Source of the DNA: an uncultured Bifidobacterium sp.
Lineage (GTDB): Bacteria > Actinomycetota > Actinomycetes > Actinomycetales > Bifidobacteriaceae
Length of the DNA: 52,277 bases
Assembly (NCBI GenBank): GCA_937874315.1
Contig: CALNAE010000127.1
Span: forward strand, 1-52,277
Reading direction: 5' to 3'
The notes under the pieces were generated by a model. It was given only the letters and a program-made list of their open reading frames with translations. It searched no databases and had not been told where the DNA came from. Below, in pieces: positions 25,788 through 35,807 of this stretch; within the stretch, counting starts at the first letter, position 1; the number at the start of each line of letters is the position of its first letter. Made by a program: the position numbers and the translations under genes.

Positions 25788-27328
25788 CGTTCCGCCTCCT
25801 GCGCCGGACGCAGCCTAACCGCATGGCCCCCGGCAAGGTTGTTCACCCGTGACCATTGTTGCGGATCGACGTCGAGCACGGTACCCGCGGTTTCGGCGTA
25901 TTCGTCGTCGACGGCCCGTTTCAACAGCTCCGCGGTTATCGCCATGTTGCGCCGAGATTCGATGGAGGCCTTCACGGCCCTGGTCTTGGCACGATCGACG
26001 ATGTTCTTGAGCATGGCCCCGGAGACGATATCGGCCAGATACAGTGCGGTCCATCGCCCGCGGTCATCGCACAGATCGGCGATATGACGATGCGCATCGC
26101 GGCTATAGGCATCGTTGGCCGTCGCCGCGATCAAGTCGTTCATATCGGTATCCGGTCGCGTGGGCAGATCGTCGGTGAGATAGTGACGCAGGATCTGTCC
26201 GGCCTGGCTGCGGTCGGGACGATTCACGCGGATTTTGACGTCGAGCCTGCCTGGGCGCAGCACCGCGGGATCGATCATATCGATACGGTTCGAAGCCCCG
26301 ATCACCATGACGTTATCCAAGGCGTCCACACCGTCGAGTTCGGACAGGAACTGCGGCACGATGGTCGTCTCCACATCGCTGGAGACCCCCGTGCCACGCG
26401 TGCGCAACAGGGAGTCCATCTCGTCGATGAACACGATAACCGGCCGTCCCGAAGCCGCGCGTTCACGGGCCCGCTGGAAGATCATCCGAATCAGCCGCTC
26501 GGACTCGCCGACATATTTGTTGAGCAGCTCGGGGCCCTTCACCGAGAGGAACACGCCGGAGCCTGTGGCATCATCCAACGCAAGCGCGTGTGCCACGGCC
26601 TTCGCGATCAACGTCTTGCCGTTGCCGGGAGGACCGTACAACAACACCCCCTTCGGCGCCTTGAGCCCATAGCGCTCGAATAGCGAACGGTGGGTGAACG
26701 GCAATTGCACCGCGTCACGAATCCGCCCGATCTGCTGCTGCAAACCACCGATATCATCGAAGGTAACGTCCGGCGTCTCCTCAAGCACCAGATCCGTGAC
26801 GTCCTCACCGGGCAGGACATCCAGCGCGATACGCGACGAGTCGTCGACGATGACACGATCCCGTGCGCTCAACGTCACCGACTCGATTGCCGAGGCTCGC
26901 CGCACCGCCACGGCATTGCCGGACGAGTCGACGACGATCAGGCGACCATCCTCGAGCACCTCATGTATCTGACGGATCATGCCGACGCGTTCCGTGCCGC
27001 GCTGAGCCACCAGCACCATGCTCTCATTGAGCATGACGCTCGCCCCGCACGCCAGCCGCGCGGCATTCACGTTCGCCGCTACGGGGACGACCATGCGCCT
27101 GCCTCCGGCAACGACCTCGGCACTGGTATGGCGCACGCCGAGATCGTCGACGCTCGAGCCCTCGATGCCGACCATCGTGGCAAAGCTCATCGGCGGTCGC
27201 GCCAACTGCATGAGCTGCGCCTTCGCCTTGTTCAGTTCACCGCCAGCACGCGTCAACGCCTCCGCCAGGGCGTGGTTCTTTGCCGCAAGCTGGTCGATGC
27301 GCGCCGCCATCTCGTCTTCGTTCGCCAT
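25784..27328 (-). CDS. arc: Proteasome-type AAA+ ATPase ARC/Mpa
   Basis: The protein has 514 residues from the ATG at 27328 (GGGAG upstream). Residues 5-45 form the coiled coil that binds Pup, and about 50-180 hold the OB domains that build the hexamer ring. AAA+ follows: Walker A GPPGNGKT (232-239), pore loop KYVGE (271-275) and Walker B VIVFIDEMDSL (297-307). The C-terminus is AVRLRPAQEAER and lacks the GQYL-type end that docks Mpa on the 20S proteasome. No prcA/prcB is in the window, in line with bifidobacteria, which lack the proteasome core. It probably unfolds pupylated proteins for another fate. It is the first gene of the locus. Confidence 0.95.
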   Translation of the reverse strand: MANEDEMAARIDQLAAKNHALAEALTRAGGELNKAKAQLMQLARPPMSFATMVGIEGSSVDDLGVRHTSAEVVAGGRRMVVPVAANVNAARLACGASVMLNESMVLVAQRGTERVGMIRQIHEVLEDGRLIVVDSSGNAVAVRRASAIESVTLSARDRVIVDDSSRIALDVLPGEDVTDLVLEETPDVTFDDIGGLQQQIGRIRDAVQLPFTHRSLFERYGLKAPKGVLLYGPPGNGKTLIAKAVAHALALDDATGSGVFLSVKGPELLNKYVGESERLIRMIFQRARERAASGRPVIVFIDEMDSLLRTRGTGVSSDVETTIVPQFLSELDGVDALDNVMVIGASNRIDMIDPAVLRPGRLDVKIRVNRPDRSQAGQILRHYLTDDLPTRPDTDMNDLIAATANDAYSRDAHRHIADLCDDRGRWTALYLADIVSGAMLKNIVDRAKTRAVKASIESRRNMAITAELLKRAVDDEYAETAGTVLDVDPQQWSRVNNLAGGHAVRLRPAQEAER

Positions 27329-27463
27329 GAATCTCCCGTCCGTATAACAGATTACGCATTCCTCGCGCGGGATGGAAAACAACGGCCACGTTAGCGACCG
27401 CAGTCTCGGCGATGTCTACTCTCATAGGAAACATTGTCCCAACGGTTACGGAAAATCGACACC

Positions 27464-28162
27464 ATGCACCAACGAACTGCGCAAACCGCCGATACGATGG
27501 CCGTGACCCGGCCCACATCCACTCCAGACCTCAGCCATCCCGGGCTGCTCGTCATGGACGTGGATTCGACGCTGATCGACGAGGAGGTCATCGATCTGCT
27601 GGGAGCGGCGGCAGGAGTCGGCGAGCAGATCACGGCCATCACGGACCACGCGATGTGCGGCGAACTGGATTTCGCCGGTTCGCTCAAGGCTCGCGTCAAA
27701 CTGTTGCAAGGACTATCCATCAACATATTGGATGAGGTATACGCCCAGCTTCATTTCACCCACGGTGCACTCGAACTGATCGACGAGCTCCATCGACGCG
27801 AGTGGAAGGTCGCCGTGGTCTCGGGCGGTTTCCATGAAATCGTCGACCGGCTGGCCTGTACCGCCCATATCGACCATTGGCTGGCCAACAGGCTGGGAGT
27901 CGAACACGGGGCACTCACGGGTGAGGTCATCGGCGATATCGTCACCAAGGATACCAAGCTCCACGCGCTACGACGGTGGAGCGCCGAGGAAGGCATCGAC
28001 ATGGGTCAGACCGTGGCGGTCGGCGACGGTGCCAACGACATTCCGATGATTCGCGCGGCCGGGCTCGGCATCGCCTTCTGCGCCAAACCGGCGGTTCAAC
28101 GCGAGGCCGATCGGTCCATCGAGCAACGCGATCTGACGCAGGTGCTGGACCTGCTCGCCTGA
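27464..28162 (+). CDS. serB: Phosphoserine phosphatase
   Basis: The protein has 232 residues from the ATG at 27464; a TTG at 27434 and an ATG at 27497 are alternatives. The HAD-superfamily enzyme makes L-serine from phosphoserine. Motif I is MDVDSTLIDEEVID with nucleophile Asp32 and acid/base Asp34, motif II is VVSGGFHEI, and motif III/IV is Lys...GDGANDIPMI. The N-terminal ACT domain of longer SerB proteins is absent. It is divergent from arc and convergent with fmt. Confidence 0.93.
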   Translation: MHQRTAQTADTMAVTRPTSTPDLSHPGLLVMDVDSTLIDEEVIDLLGAAAGVGEQITAITDHAMCGELDFAGSLKARVKLLQGLSINILDEVYAQLHFTHGALELIDELHRREWKVAVVSGGFHEIVDRLACTAHIDHWLANRLGVEHGALTGEVIGDIVTKDTKLHALRRWSAEEGIDMGQTVAVGDGANDIPMIRAAGLGIAFCAKPAVQREADRSIEQRDLTQVLDLLA

Positions 28163-28196
28163 CACCCGGCGGAAAGCATCCGGATGCCGTCGAATC

Positions 28197-29186
28197 TCAA
28201 CGGCAATACACCGCGCCACTCAGCCGGGCGCCACGCGCCCAATCCGCGGCCGACATGGCCCGCTTGCCCTGTGCCTTGACGGTGACGAGCTCCAACGGAT
28301 CCGATGCGGTACCCACCCACACCTCTCGTTTGCCGATGGCCAATTCCCCGGGTTGCAGATGCGTGGGAATCTCGGCCTTCGGGCTCTGGGCGAGACGGAC
28401 CTGCAGGACATGCAGGGTCGGCATCCGTTCCTCGCCGTCCTCGACGGTCGGGGACTGGGATTGATCCTCCAGCCGGCACCACGCCCCCGGGTGCGGAGTG
28501 CAGGCCCGTATCTGGCGATCGACGGCGAACGCCGGGACGTCAAAGCGGATATGGGCATCCTCGACCTCGATTTTCCTGGCGACTTCATAAGCCCCCTGAG
28601 GCTGGTCGACCGGTCTAATCTGATCGTCTGCCATGGCCTGCAGCGCGGATGCGAGCAGATGTGCGCCGTCGTCGGAGAGACGCTGCAGAACATCCCCGGC
28701 AGTATCGCGCGCTCCGATCTCCAGTGTCGATTGAGCCAGAATCGGCCCCGAATCCATGCCGCGCGTGATGCGAAATACCGTGGCACCGGTCAACGTGTCC
28801 CCGGCCCATATCGCACGCTGCACGGGAGCAGCGCCACGCCATTGAGGCAGCAGCGAGAAATGCAGGTTGTACCAGCCCTTGGGCAAGGCATCCAACACGT
28901 CCTGCCTGAGGATCTTGCCATACGCCACGACCGCGGCGGCCTCGGCTCCGCTTGCCTTCAACTCGCTGACGAAACAGGGCTCGTTGGGATCGCATTCCAG
29001 CACCGGGATACCCAGCTCGATGGCCGTTTCCTTGACGGGGCTGGGTTCAAGACGCCGACCACGGCCCTGCGGCGCGTCCGGCCGCGTCAATACGGCCACG
29101 ATTTCAAAATGTTCGGTATCTTGAGCGAGCGTCCGCAACGGGGTGACGGCGACGTCCGGGGTACCGGCAAACAGCAAACGCAACAT
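28197..29186 (-). CDS. fmt: Methionyl-tRNA formyltransferase
   Basis: The protein has 329 residues. It formylates initiator Met-tRNA with 10-formyl-tetrahydrofolate. The N-terminal Rossmann-type domain opens MLRLLFAGTPDVAVTPL and carries the active-site motif LHFSLLPQWRGAAPVQRAI (Asn, His and Asp of the catalytic triad are expected there and near DSGPIL). The C-terminal OB domain (from about 210) binds tRNA. AAGGAG lies 10 bases before the ATG. The peptide deformylase gene that often accompanies fmt is not here. It follows the HAD hydrolase gene on the same strand. Confidence 0.96.
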   Translation of the reverse strand: MLRLLFAGTPDVAVTPLRTLAQDTEHFEIVAVLTRPDAPQGRGRRLEPSPVKETAIELGIPVLECDPNEPCFVSELKASGAEAAAVVAYGKILRQDVLDALPKGWYNLHFSLLPQWRGAAPVQRAIWAGDTLTGATVFRITRGMDSGPILAQSTLEIGARDTAGDVLQRLSDDGAHLLASALQAMADDQIRPVDQPQGAYEVARKIEVEDAHIRFDVPAFAVDRQIRACTPHPGAWCRLEDQSQSPTVEDGEERMPTLHVLQVRLAQSPKAEIPTHLQPGELAIGKREVWVGTASDPLELVTVKAQGKRAMSAADWARGARLSGAVYCR

Positions 29187-29218
29187 TCGGCTTTACTCCT
29201 TCTCCAGTGTGAATCGGA

Positions 29219-29923
29219 TCATTGAACGTTCGGTATGTCTACTCCCGATTCGATAAGCAGCTCACGTAGTCTCGATGCGTTGGAAAAACGAATGCCGCGA
29301 ATTCCCACTGCGTTCGCCCCGACGATATTCATCGACTTGTCATCGATGAAAATGGTCGACGACGGCTCGATCCGAAAGTCATGGACGGCCCGCTCGAAGA
29401 TATCTCGATCCGGCTTGCGCATATGCACATACCCCGACACGATTCGGCCATCCAGCTGTCCCAGCACCGGGCAATGCCTCTCGGCCGTGGGGAACAGCTC
29501 ACGTTCCCAATTCGACAGCCCCCAAACGCCGATACCGGCTGCCTTGAGATCGTTGATCAGCATTCGCGCCCCCGGCACGGGGCCGACCAACGAATCCTCG
29601 AAATTGGCCAGATAGTATTCCAGAATGTCCGCCCAACGATCGCCATGGGTGCGTCTCATCCATGCGACCCCCTCCTCCGGAGTCGCACCCTTATCCATGA
29701 GATCATTGCCGTCGTAGAACCCGGATACATCGTTGTCGAGAAACATATCGATGGTGTGTTGGCTGTATCGCGGTATCAGTGCCGCGGCCGGATCCCAATA
29801 CAACAGCACATTGCCGAAATCAAACATCACATCGCGAATCGGCTCGCCACTCACCGCGGCGGCGGCACCATGCGCCTCGATCACGTCATAAGCCATGTCC
29901 GGCTCTCCAGGCCAACCCTTCAT
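29219..29923 (-). CDS. HAD-superfamily hydrolase
   Basis: The protein has 234 residues. Motif I is MFDFGNVLLYWD, motif II GLSNWE, motif III RKPDRDIF with its Lys, and motif IV IFIDDKSMNI. In motif I the second Asp is replaced by Asn (DFGNV), as in the haloacid-dehalogenase/epoxide-hydrolase-like subgroup IA, several members of which are sugar-phosphate or nucleotide phosphatases. GAAGGAG precedes the ATG. It lies 32 bases upstream of fmt. The substrate is unknown. Confidence 0.9.
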   Translation of the reverse strand: MKGWPGEPDMAYDVIEAHGAAAAVSGEPIRDVMFDFGNVLLYWDPAAALIPRYSQHTIDMFLDNDVSGFYDGNDLMDKGATPEEGVAWMRRTHGDRWADILEYYLANFEDSLVGPVPGARMLINDLKAAGIGVWGLSNWERELFPTAERHCPVLGQLDGRIVSGYVHMRKPDRDIFERAVHDFRIEPSSTIFIDDKSMNIVGANAVGIRGIRFSNASRLRELLIESGVDIPNVQ

Positions 29924-30029
29924 CGGTTATCTCCTTCAACGCTCGATGTTGCGTCCTCGGTCGAACGGACGCCTGTCGTTCAATGGTTCCATGCTGTCAC
30001 GACGTGTGGGAGGCACGGCGCACGAATCG

Positions 30030-32261
30030 CTAGAGCAGATCCTTGGGATCGAGTTGAAACCGAAGTTCGCCAGGCGTGCGCGTCGCCACGTGTTTGGCCA
30101 CGGCGTCGCGCAGATCAAGCGCGAACCGCGCGCGATACGACACCGGCACACGCACGATCGCCTTGACGCGGTCACGGGTCTCGTCCAGCTCCCTGGCGTC
30201 CATCGTCGGCGGCTGCGCGATGGGGACGGGCCCCAGCACGGCGGGTATATCCTGCCCATCCACATGTATCGTGGCATGGTCTCCTCCTCCCACCACGCCA
30301 AGCGTGCGCAGCAATGCCTGGACGGCATCTCGCCTACCCCAGATGCACGCACAGGGCAGCACGGGCGGCAGGGCGGTCTGACGCCGTTCCTCAAGCTCAT
30401 AGGCGGCGAGTCGAGCCGAGTTCCAAAGCACCAGCGACTGGCCCAACACGGGATCGCTTTCCCCGATCAACAAGGCCTGTCCGCCCTCGGCGCGAGGTCT
30501 GCACAGCGATACGGCCCGCATCCACGCGTTGAGCACGTCGATACGCGCATCGACCCCGCGGGCATACAGGCTGGTCCACGCGTCGAGTATGGCCACCGCC
30601 TCATACCCATGTGAATCGGCAGGCGTGACCAGCGGCTCCGCCCCGGGGGTCGCGATCACGATCATCGGCCGCCGGGGAATCGCATCGATGACGCCCTTGG
30701 GTTGTTCAGGGGCGGAAATAATCATCGGCACGTTTCGGAACAATCGGCTCAGTTCCTGAGCGGTTCCCGCCGCACCCACACGCACCATGCGCAACCGCCG
30801 ATTGCCGCAATGAGGGCAACGCCAATCCCCCGCCGCCGCGCCGCACCATCCACAACGCGGGGCAGGACCCGAGACCTGCAGCAACGGTCCGGTGCATTTG
30901 AGACATCGCGCCTGCCGATGACAATGCGCGCAACTGAGGGACTGCGTCACTCCGGATTGCGGGATCGACAGCAGGACCGGGCCTCGCTCCAGCGCCTCCT
31001 TCAGCACGTGCACAGCGAAATGTGGGACCCGGGCACCGACGGTCGGATCGGCAAGCCGGACGAGCTCTTCACGGTTAAGCCAGCGGATCCACGGCGAGCG
31101 GTCCGCCACCACCGCGGGCAGCGGATGAATCGCGGTGCTCGGCCCGCTCACCACGATCGTTTCGCCCGTGCCATGCATCGACACCTCGGCCTCGCTCACC
31201 GCACTGCGAGCATTGGACATCACCACCGCGACGCCATGATGGGCGTGCGCCCGCAGCCGCAGCACGCCACGCGCATTGGCATACGGCATCATCCCATCGG
31301 CCTGCTGGTAGGCAACATCCTCAACGATGGCAAATAACGCGGGGCCACGGACCGGAGCATACATCGCCGCCCGAGGTCCGATCACGCAGGTGACACCGCC
31401 ACTGGCCGCGGCGCAGAACGCCCGATATCGCTGCTCGGGAGCCAACGCTGCGCCCAGCACGAGATAATCGCCGTGCACCGAGCCATGAACCGCATGTTCG
31501 GCCGGAAACGCCTTGAGCCCAAGACGCTGCAACGCGCGGCCAACCATGCGGGTCTCGCGCATGCCGGGCAACACCAGGACGGCCGATTTGCCATGGGTCA
31601 TGGCATCGAGCGTCAGCGCGGCGAGATCCGCGGCCCACTGCGCCTGCCCGGGAAGCATGTCAAGCACGAATGCGCCGAAGCCGGAGCCCTCGACGCCATC
31701 AAGCAGCAGTTTGGATTGCCCGTAGGAACGTTCGACCTCGCGCACTGCCTGGGTGAGCCGCGGATAGTCGGCGGCACGCAACGGCCGGTGTTCAGGTCCG
31801 GAACCGTCCGGTCGCCAGATCGGCTCCTGATCGACCCGCGCCACCCGTGCGGGCAACGCCAACCGCACGATATTGGCCCGAGTGCCGCCGTAGATATCCG
31901 CGATGGCGCCGATGTCGTCGCGCAACGCGTCGTCAACCAGCACGTGCGGCGTGACGACACGCTCCAGAAAACGCAACGAGGAATACGGCGCCTGCGATCG
32001 CTCGACGCGCGCCCAGATGATGCCATTAACGCGTCGACCCGCGAACCGCACCCGGACCATGACCCCCGGCTGCGCGCTATGCGCGTACCGCTCCTCTACC
32101 AGATAGTCGAAGGTCGTTCCCAGATGCGTGGCCTGCACATCGAGCACCACCTGGGCAATCGGCAGCTCGGCCGCGGGAACGCGCTCGGCGCTGGCGCGCT
32201 GACGTCGCCTGCGTGGGGCCATCCCCGCAAAGGCGAGCTGCTCGGCATCGATCTGACTCAT
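30030..32261 (-). CDS. priA: PriA-like primosomal protein N', helicase motifs degenerate
   Basis: The protein has 743 residues. The N-terminal DNA-binding domain (about 33-140) and the zinc-binding region of paired CxxC motifs (SCAHCH, CLKC, CGWC, CPHC; near residues 440-490) are kept. The Walker A motif, normally GVTGSGKT, reads GVEGSGFG (189-196), and the DEEH box reads VEDVA (313-317), so ATP hydrolysis is not expected. PriA proteins lacking helicase motifs are known in actinobacteria. It probably keeps a structural role in replication restart. TAGAAT lies 7 bases before the ATG, so the transcript may be leaderless. It follows cfa and metK on the same strand. Confidence 0.93.
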   Translation of the reverse strand: MSQIDAEQLAFAGMAPRRRRQRASAERVPAAELPIAQVVLDVQATHLGTTFDYLVEERYAHSAQPGVMVRVRFAGRRVNGIIWARVERSQAPYSSLRFLERVVTPHVLVDDALRDDIGAIADIYGGTRANIVRLALPARVARVDQEPIWRPDGSGPEHRPLRAADYPRLTQAVREVERSYGQSKLLLDGVEGSGFGAFVLDMLPGQAQWAADLAALTLDAMTHGKSAVLVLPGMRETRMVGRALQRLGLKAFPAEHAVHGSVHGDYLVLGAALAPEQRYRAFCAAASGGVTCVIGPRAAMYAPVRGPALFAIVEDVAYQQADGMMPYANARGVLRLRAHAHHGVAVVMSNARSAVSEAEVSMHGTGETIVVSGPSTAIHPLPAVVADRSPWIRWLNREELVRLADPTVGARVPHFAVHVLKEALERGPVLLSIPQSGVTQSLSCAHCHRQARCLKCTGPLLQVSGPAPRCGWCGAAAGDWRCPHCGNRRLRMVRVGAAGTAQELSRLFRNVPMIISAPEQPKGVIDAIPRRPMIVIATPGAEPLVTPADSHGYEAVAILDAWTSLYARGVDARIDVLNAWMRAVSLCRPRAEGGQALLIGESDPVLGQSLVLWNSARLAAYELEERRQTALPPVLPCACIWGRRDAVQALLRTLGVVGGGDHATIHVDGQDIPAVLGPVPIAQPPTMDARELDETRDRVKAIVRVPVSYRARFALDLRDAVAKHVATRTPGELRFQLDPKDLL

Positions 32262-32286
32262 ACCTTCGATTCTATGGCAGTGGGAT

Positions 32287-33576
32287 TCACCGCACGATTT
32301 CCGGGTCCTTCACCCACCACGGACGCAGCGGATAACGGTCGGTCCCCTCGTCATTCGGCTTGACGCACAGGAACTGGTGAATCTGAATGTTGTCCAGCTC
32401 GAAATTCAACGCCGAACCGGCCATATACATCCCCCACAGGCGAGCCTTGGGTTCGCCGACCATGGCCACCGCCTCATCCCAGCGCTCCTGCAGATTGTGG
32501 TTCCAATGGTGCAGGGTCAGCGCATAGTGCTGGCGCAGGTTCTCCTGATGGATGACCTCGAATCCGGTGTCCTGTATCACCGTTTCGATCTCGCCCGGCG
32601 AGGCGAGTTCGCCGTCGGGGAAGATGTACCGATCGATAAACGCGCCGGCCGTCTTGTTGTCGGTCGATCTCGTTCGTGTGATCTGGTGATTGAGCAGACG
32701 GCCGTTGGGCTTGAGTTTGTCGAGAATCTCCTTGAAATACGGCGCGTAGTTCTTGAATCCCACATGTTCCATCATGCCCAGCGAGCAGACGGCGTCGAAA
32801 TCGCCTTCCGGCACATCACGGTAATCCATCTGCCGTATCTCGGCAAGGTCCTCCAGACCCTCGCGCTTGATCCATTCCCGTCCCCACTGCACCTGCTCTT
32901 CTGCAAGCGTGACGCCGATGACGTGGATGCCGCGTTTTGCCGCCAACACCTCCATCGAGCCCCAACCGCAGCCGATGTCAAGCAGTCGGCCACCGGCCTT
33001 GACGTCGAGCTTGTCGAGCACCAGATTCAGTTTGCGTTCCTCGGCGGCCTCCAGCGTGTCCTGCGGCGTATTGAAGACGGCGCAGGTATAGGTCATGGAT
33101 GGGCCGAGGAACAGCCGGTAGAAATCGTTGGATTGATTGTAGTGATAACTCACCGTGGCGGCGTCCCCCGCCTTCGAATGCGGCACGAGCCCCTCGAGCA
33201 TCCGCTTGGTTCTGCTGGGTCCCTCGATATCGGGGACCTGAGGATGTCGGATGCCATGACCGGCGACCGCTGCGAAAATGCGCGCGAGCTGGGTCGGACT
33301 CGCCATATGCATGGAGGACTTGAGGGCGGTCAACTGCTTGAACACCGCGTACGGATCCCCGGGCAACAGTTCCGGAGAATCGATGTCGCCCTGCACGTAG
33401 GCCCGGGCAAGCCCCAGATCATTGGGATGCTCGACCATGTAATACACCGCCCGGGAGTTCTTCACGTCCAGATGCAACGAGGCATCGGGCCTTCCGAACT
33501 GCGAGCCGTCAAACGCCTTGACATTAAGATCCGCATCGTCGTCCACGAAGGCGGCAACCATATCGGCAACGTTCAT
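32287..33576 (-). CDS. Cyclopropane-fatty-acid synthase family methyltransferase
   Basis: The protein has 429 residues from the ATG at 33576. It has an N-terminal lipid-binding domain of about 120 residues, then an S-adenosylmethionine-dependent methyltransferase domain with motif I LLDIGCGWGSMEVLA and the family motifs SYHYNQSNDFYRLFLG and MMEHVGFKNY. Such enzymes add a methylene bridge to unsaturated acyl chains of membrane phospholipids. Its place downstream of metK, which makes the methyl donor, fits. Cyclopropane fatty acids are known in bifidobacterial membranes. The 222-base gap to metK holds no recognisable element. Confidence 0.92.
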   Translation of the reverse strand: MNVADMVAAFVDDDADLNVKAFDGSQFGRPDASLHLDVKNSRAVYYMVEHPNDLGLARAYVQGDIDSPELLPGDPYAVFKQLTALKSSMHMASPTQLARIFAAVAGHGIRHPQVPDIEGPSRTKRMLEGLVPHSKAGDAATVSYHYNQSNDFYRLFLGPSMTYTCAVFNTPQDTLEAAEERKLNLVLDKLDVKAGGRLLDIGCGWGSMEVLAAKRGIHVIGVTLAEEQVQWGREWIKREGLEDLAEIRQMDYRDVPEGDFDAVCSLGMMEHVGFKNYAPYFKEILDKLKPNGRLLNHQITRTRSTDNKTAGAFIDRYIFPDGELASPGEIETVIQDTGFEVIHQENLRQHYALTLHHWNHNLQERWDEAVAMVGEPKARLWGMYMAGSALNFELDNIQIHQFLCVKPNDEGTDRYPLRPWWVKDPEIVR

Positions 33577-33798
33577 ACCATCATCTTCACTTTCATACCG
33601 GTCGTGTCCGGCACGACCGCCAATCATTGTCTCAATCCACTGTCTTGTAGTAATTCACTGCCCTGTCCCAGTCCACGTCTCCGCTTCACGCCCGTGTCGT
33701 CGGTACGTGGTGATCGAGCGCCTTCCCGCCTTGGAATTCCACCCGCGCGACCACGACATCGGCGGGCATTGGCAGGCACTCGACAGACATCGACCCGC

Positions 33799-35010
<1,212 letters not shown>

Positions 35011-35211
35011 GGCACCTTCCTCACTGATCACTATGACCTCACTTCTCTTGCGGCGTACCGGCTCCGTGGGTCCGCAACGAGAATGGTTGCGAAAATACTA
35101 CGCCCCGGTCTGTCTTCATATGCTCGTTGCATACTTCGACAAAACGGGGCGTTGACGGCACGTCATGCGAACGCACGGCGCAATCGTCGTGAAGCCGTCG
35201 CGGTCAGCTCA

Positions 35212-35496
35212 TCAGTTGCCTTCGGACAGATCATCCTCGCCGAGGGTTTCTTCGAGCAGGCCTTCGTTGATTTCGCGGAAGGCGATAGACAACGGCTTCT
35301 CCTGATTCTGATATTCGACGAGCGGTCCGACGTTCTGCAGCAGGCCTTCGTTGAGCTGCGTGAAATACGAATTGATCTGACGGGCACGCTTGGCCGCGAA
35401 GATGGACAGCGCGTACTTCGAATCAGCGTGTTCCATGAGATGGTCAATCGTCGGATTCGCCAATCCCTGCGGATGAGGCTCAGTGCCAAATGCCAT
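35212..35496 (-). CDS. rpoZ: RNA polymerase omega subunit
   Basis: The protein has 94 residues from the ATG at 35496, which follows GGGAGATATATCT. The omega core is visible in NPTIDHLMEHADSKYALSIF and AKRARQINSYF, and PLSIAFREINEG matches the C-terminal part. Omega helps assemble and stabilise beta'. In actinobacteria gmk usually lies directly upstream of rpoZ; here ilvD on the other strand and repeats separate them by 2.8 kb. Confidence 0.93.
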   Translation of the reverse strand: MAFGTEPHPQGLANPTIDHLMEHADSKYALSIFAAKRARQINSYFTQLNEGLLQNVGPLVEYQNQEKPLSIAFREINEGLLEETLGEDDLSEGN

Positions 35497-35627
35497 AGAT
35501 ATATCTCCCAATCGTCTTATCAAGCCATAAAGACTCTTATCATGTCCATGATAGTCCAATACCTTGATTTTCCTACGGAAGCATCGAGATGGCTCTCATA
35601 CGGATCAAAAGCGACGAAGATCGCCGG

Positions 35628-35731
35628 TCGGATTGCCGGTTTGCCGGATTGTCAGGCTGACAGGTTGACCGGCTGCCGGGCTAGCAGGCTGACAGGCTGA
35701 CAGGCTGATGGATTGTCTACTTGCCGGATTG
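35628..35731. repeat. Octanucleotide tandem array, 13 units
   Basis: Thirteen successive 8-base units keep one phase without insertion. Typical units are CCGGATTG, CCGGTTTG, TCAGGCTG and ACAGGCTG; two neighbouring copies are identical and the rest differ by one to four bases. The array lies 132 bases upstream of rpoZ and 76 bases upstream of ilvD, between divergent genes. Confidence 0.9.
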
Positions 35732-35807
35732 AGCATCCTTCTGGTTCCAGCATGCGAACGTCAGCGGGACATTATATGCGTCCACGCACTTGAATAAGGG
35801 CATGCAC

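Noticed and set aside
21326..27328. Search for prcA/prcB proteasome core genes in the pup locus
   Set aside because: No frame with N-terminal Thr protease features was found; every gene between 21.3 and 27.3 kb is accounted for.
28163..28196. Palindrome GCATCCGGATGC between serB and fmt as terminator
   Set aside because: The stem is only six pairs with no loop and no T-tract, so it was not called.
35011..35211. SAM riboswitch upstream of metK
   Set aside because: No recognisable aptamer core or expression-platform hairpin could be drawn; the gap is also short.
35628..35731. CRISPR array
   Set aside because: Units of 8 bases follow each other without spacers; no cas genes are present.
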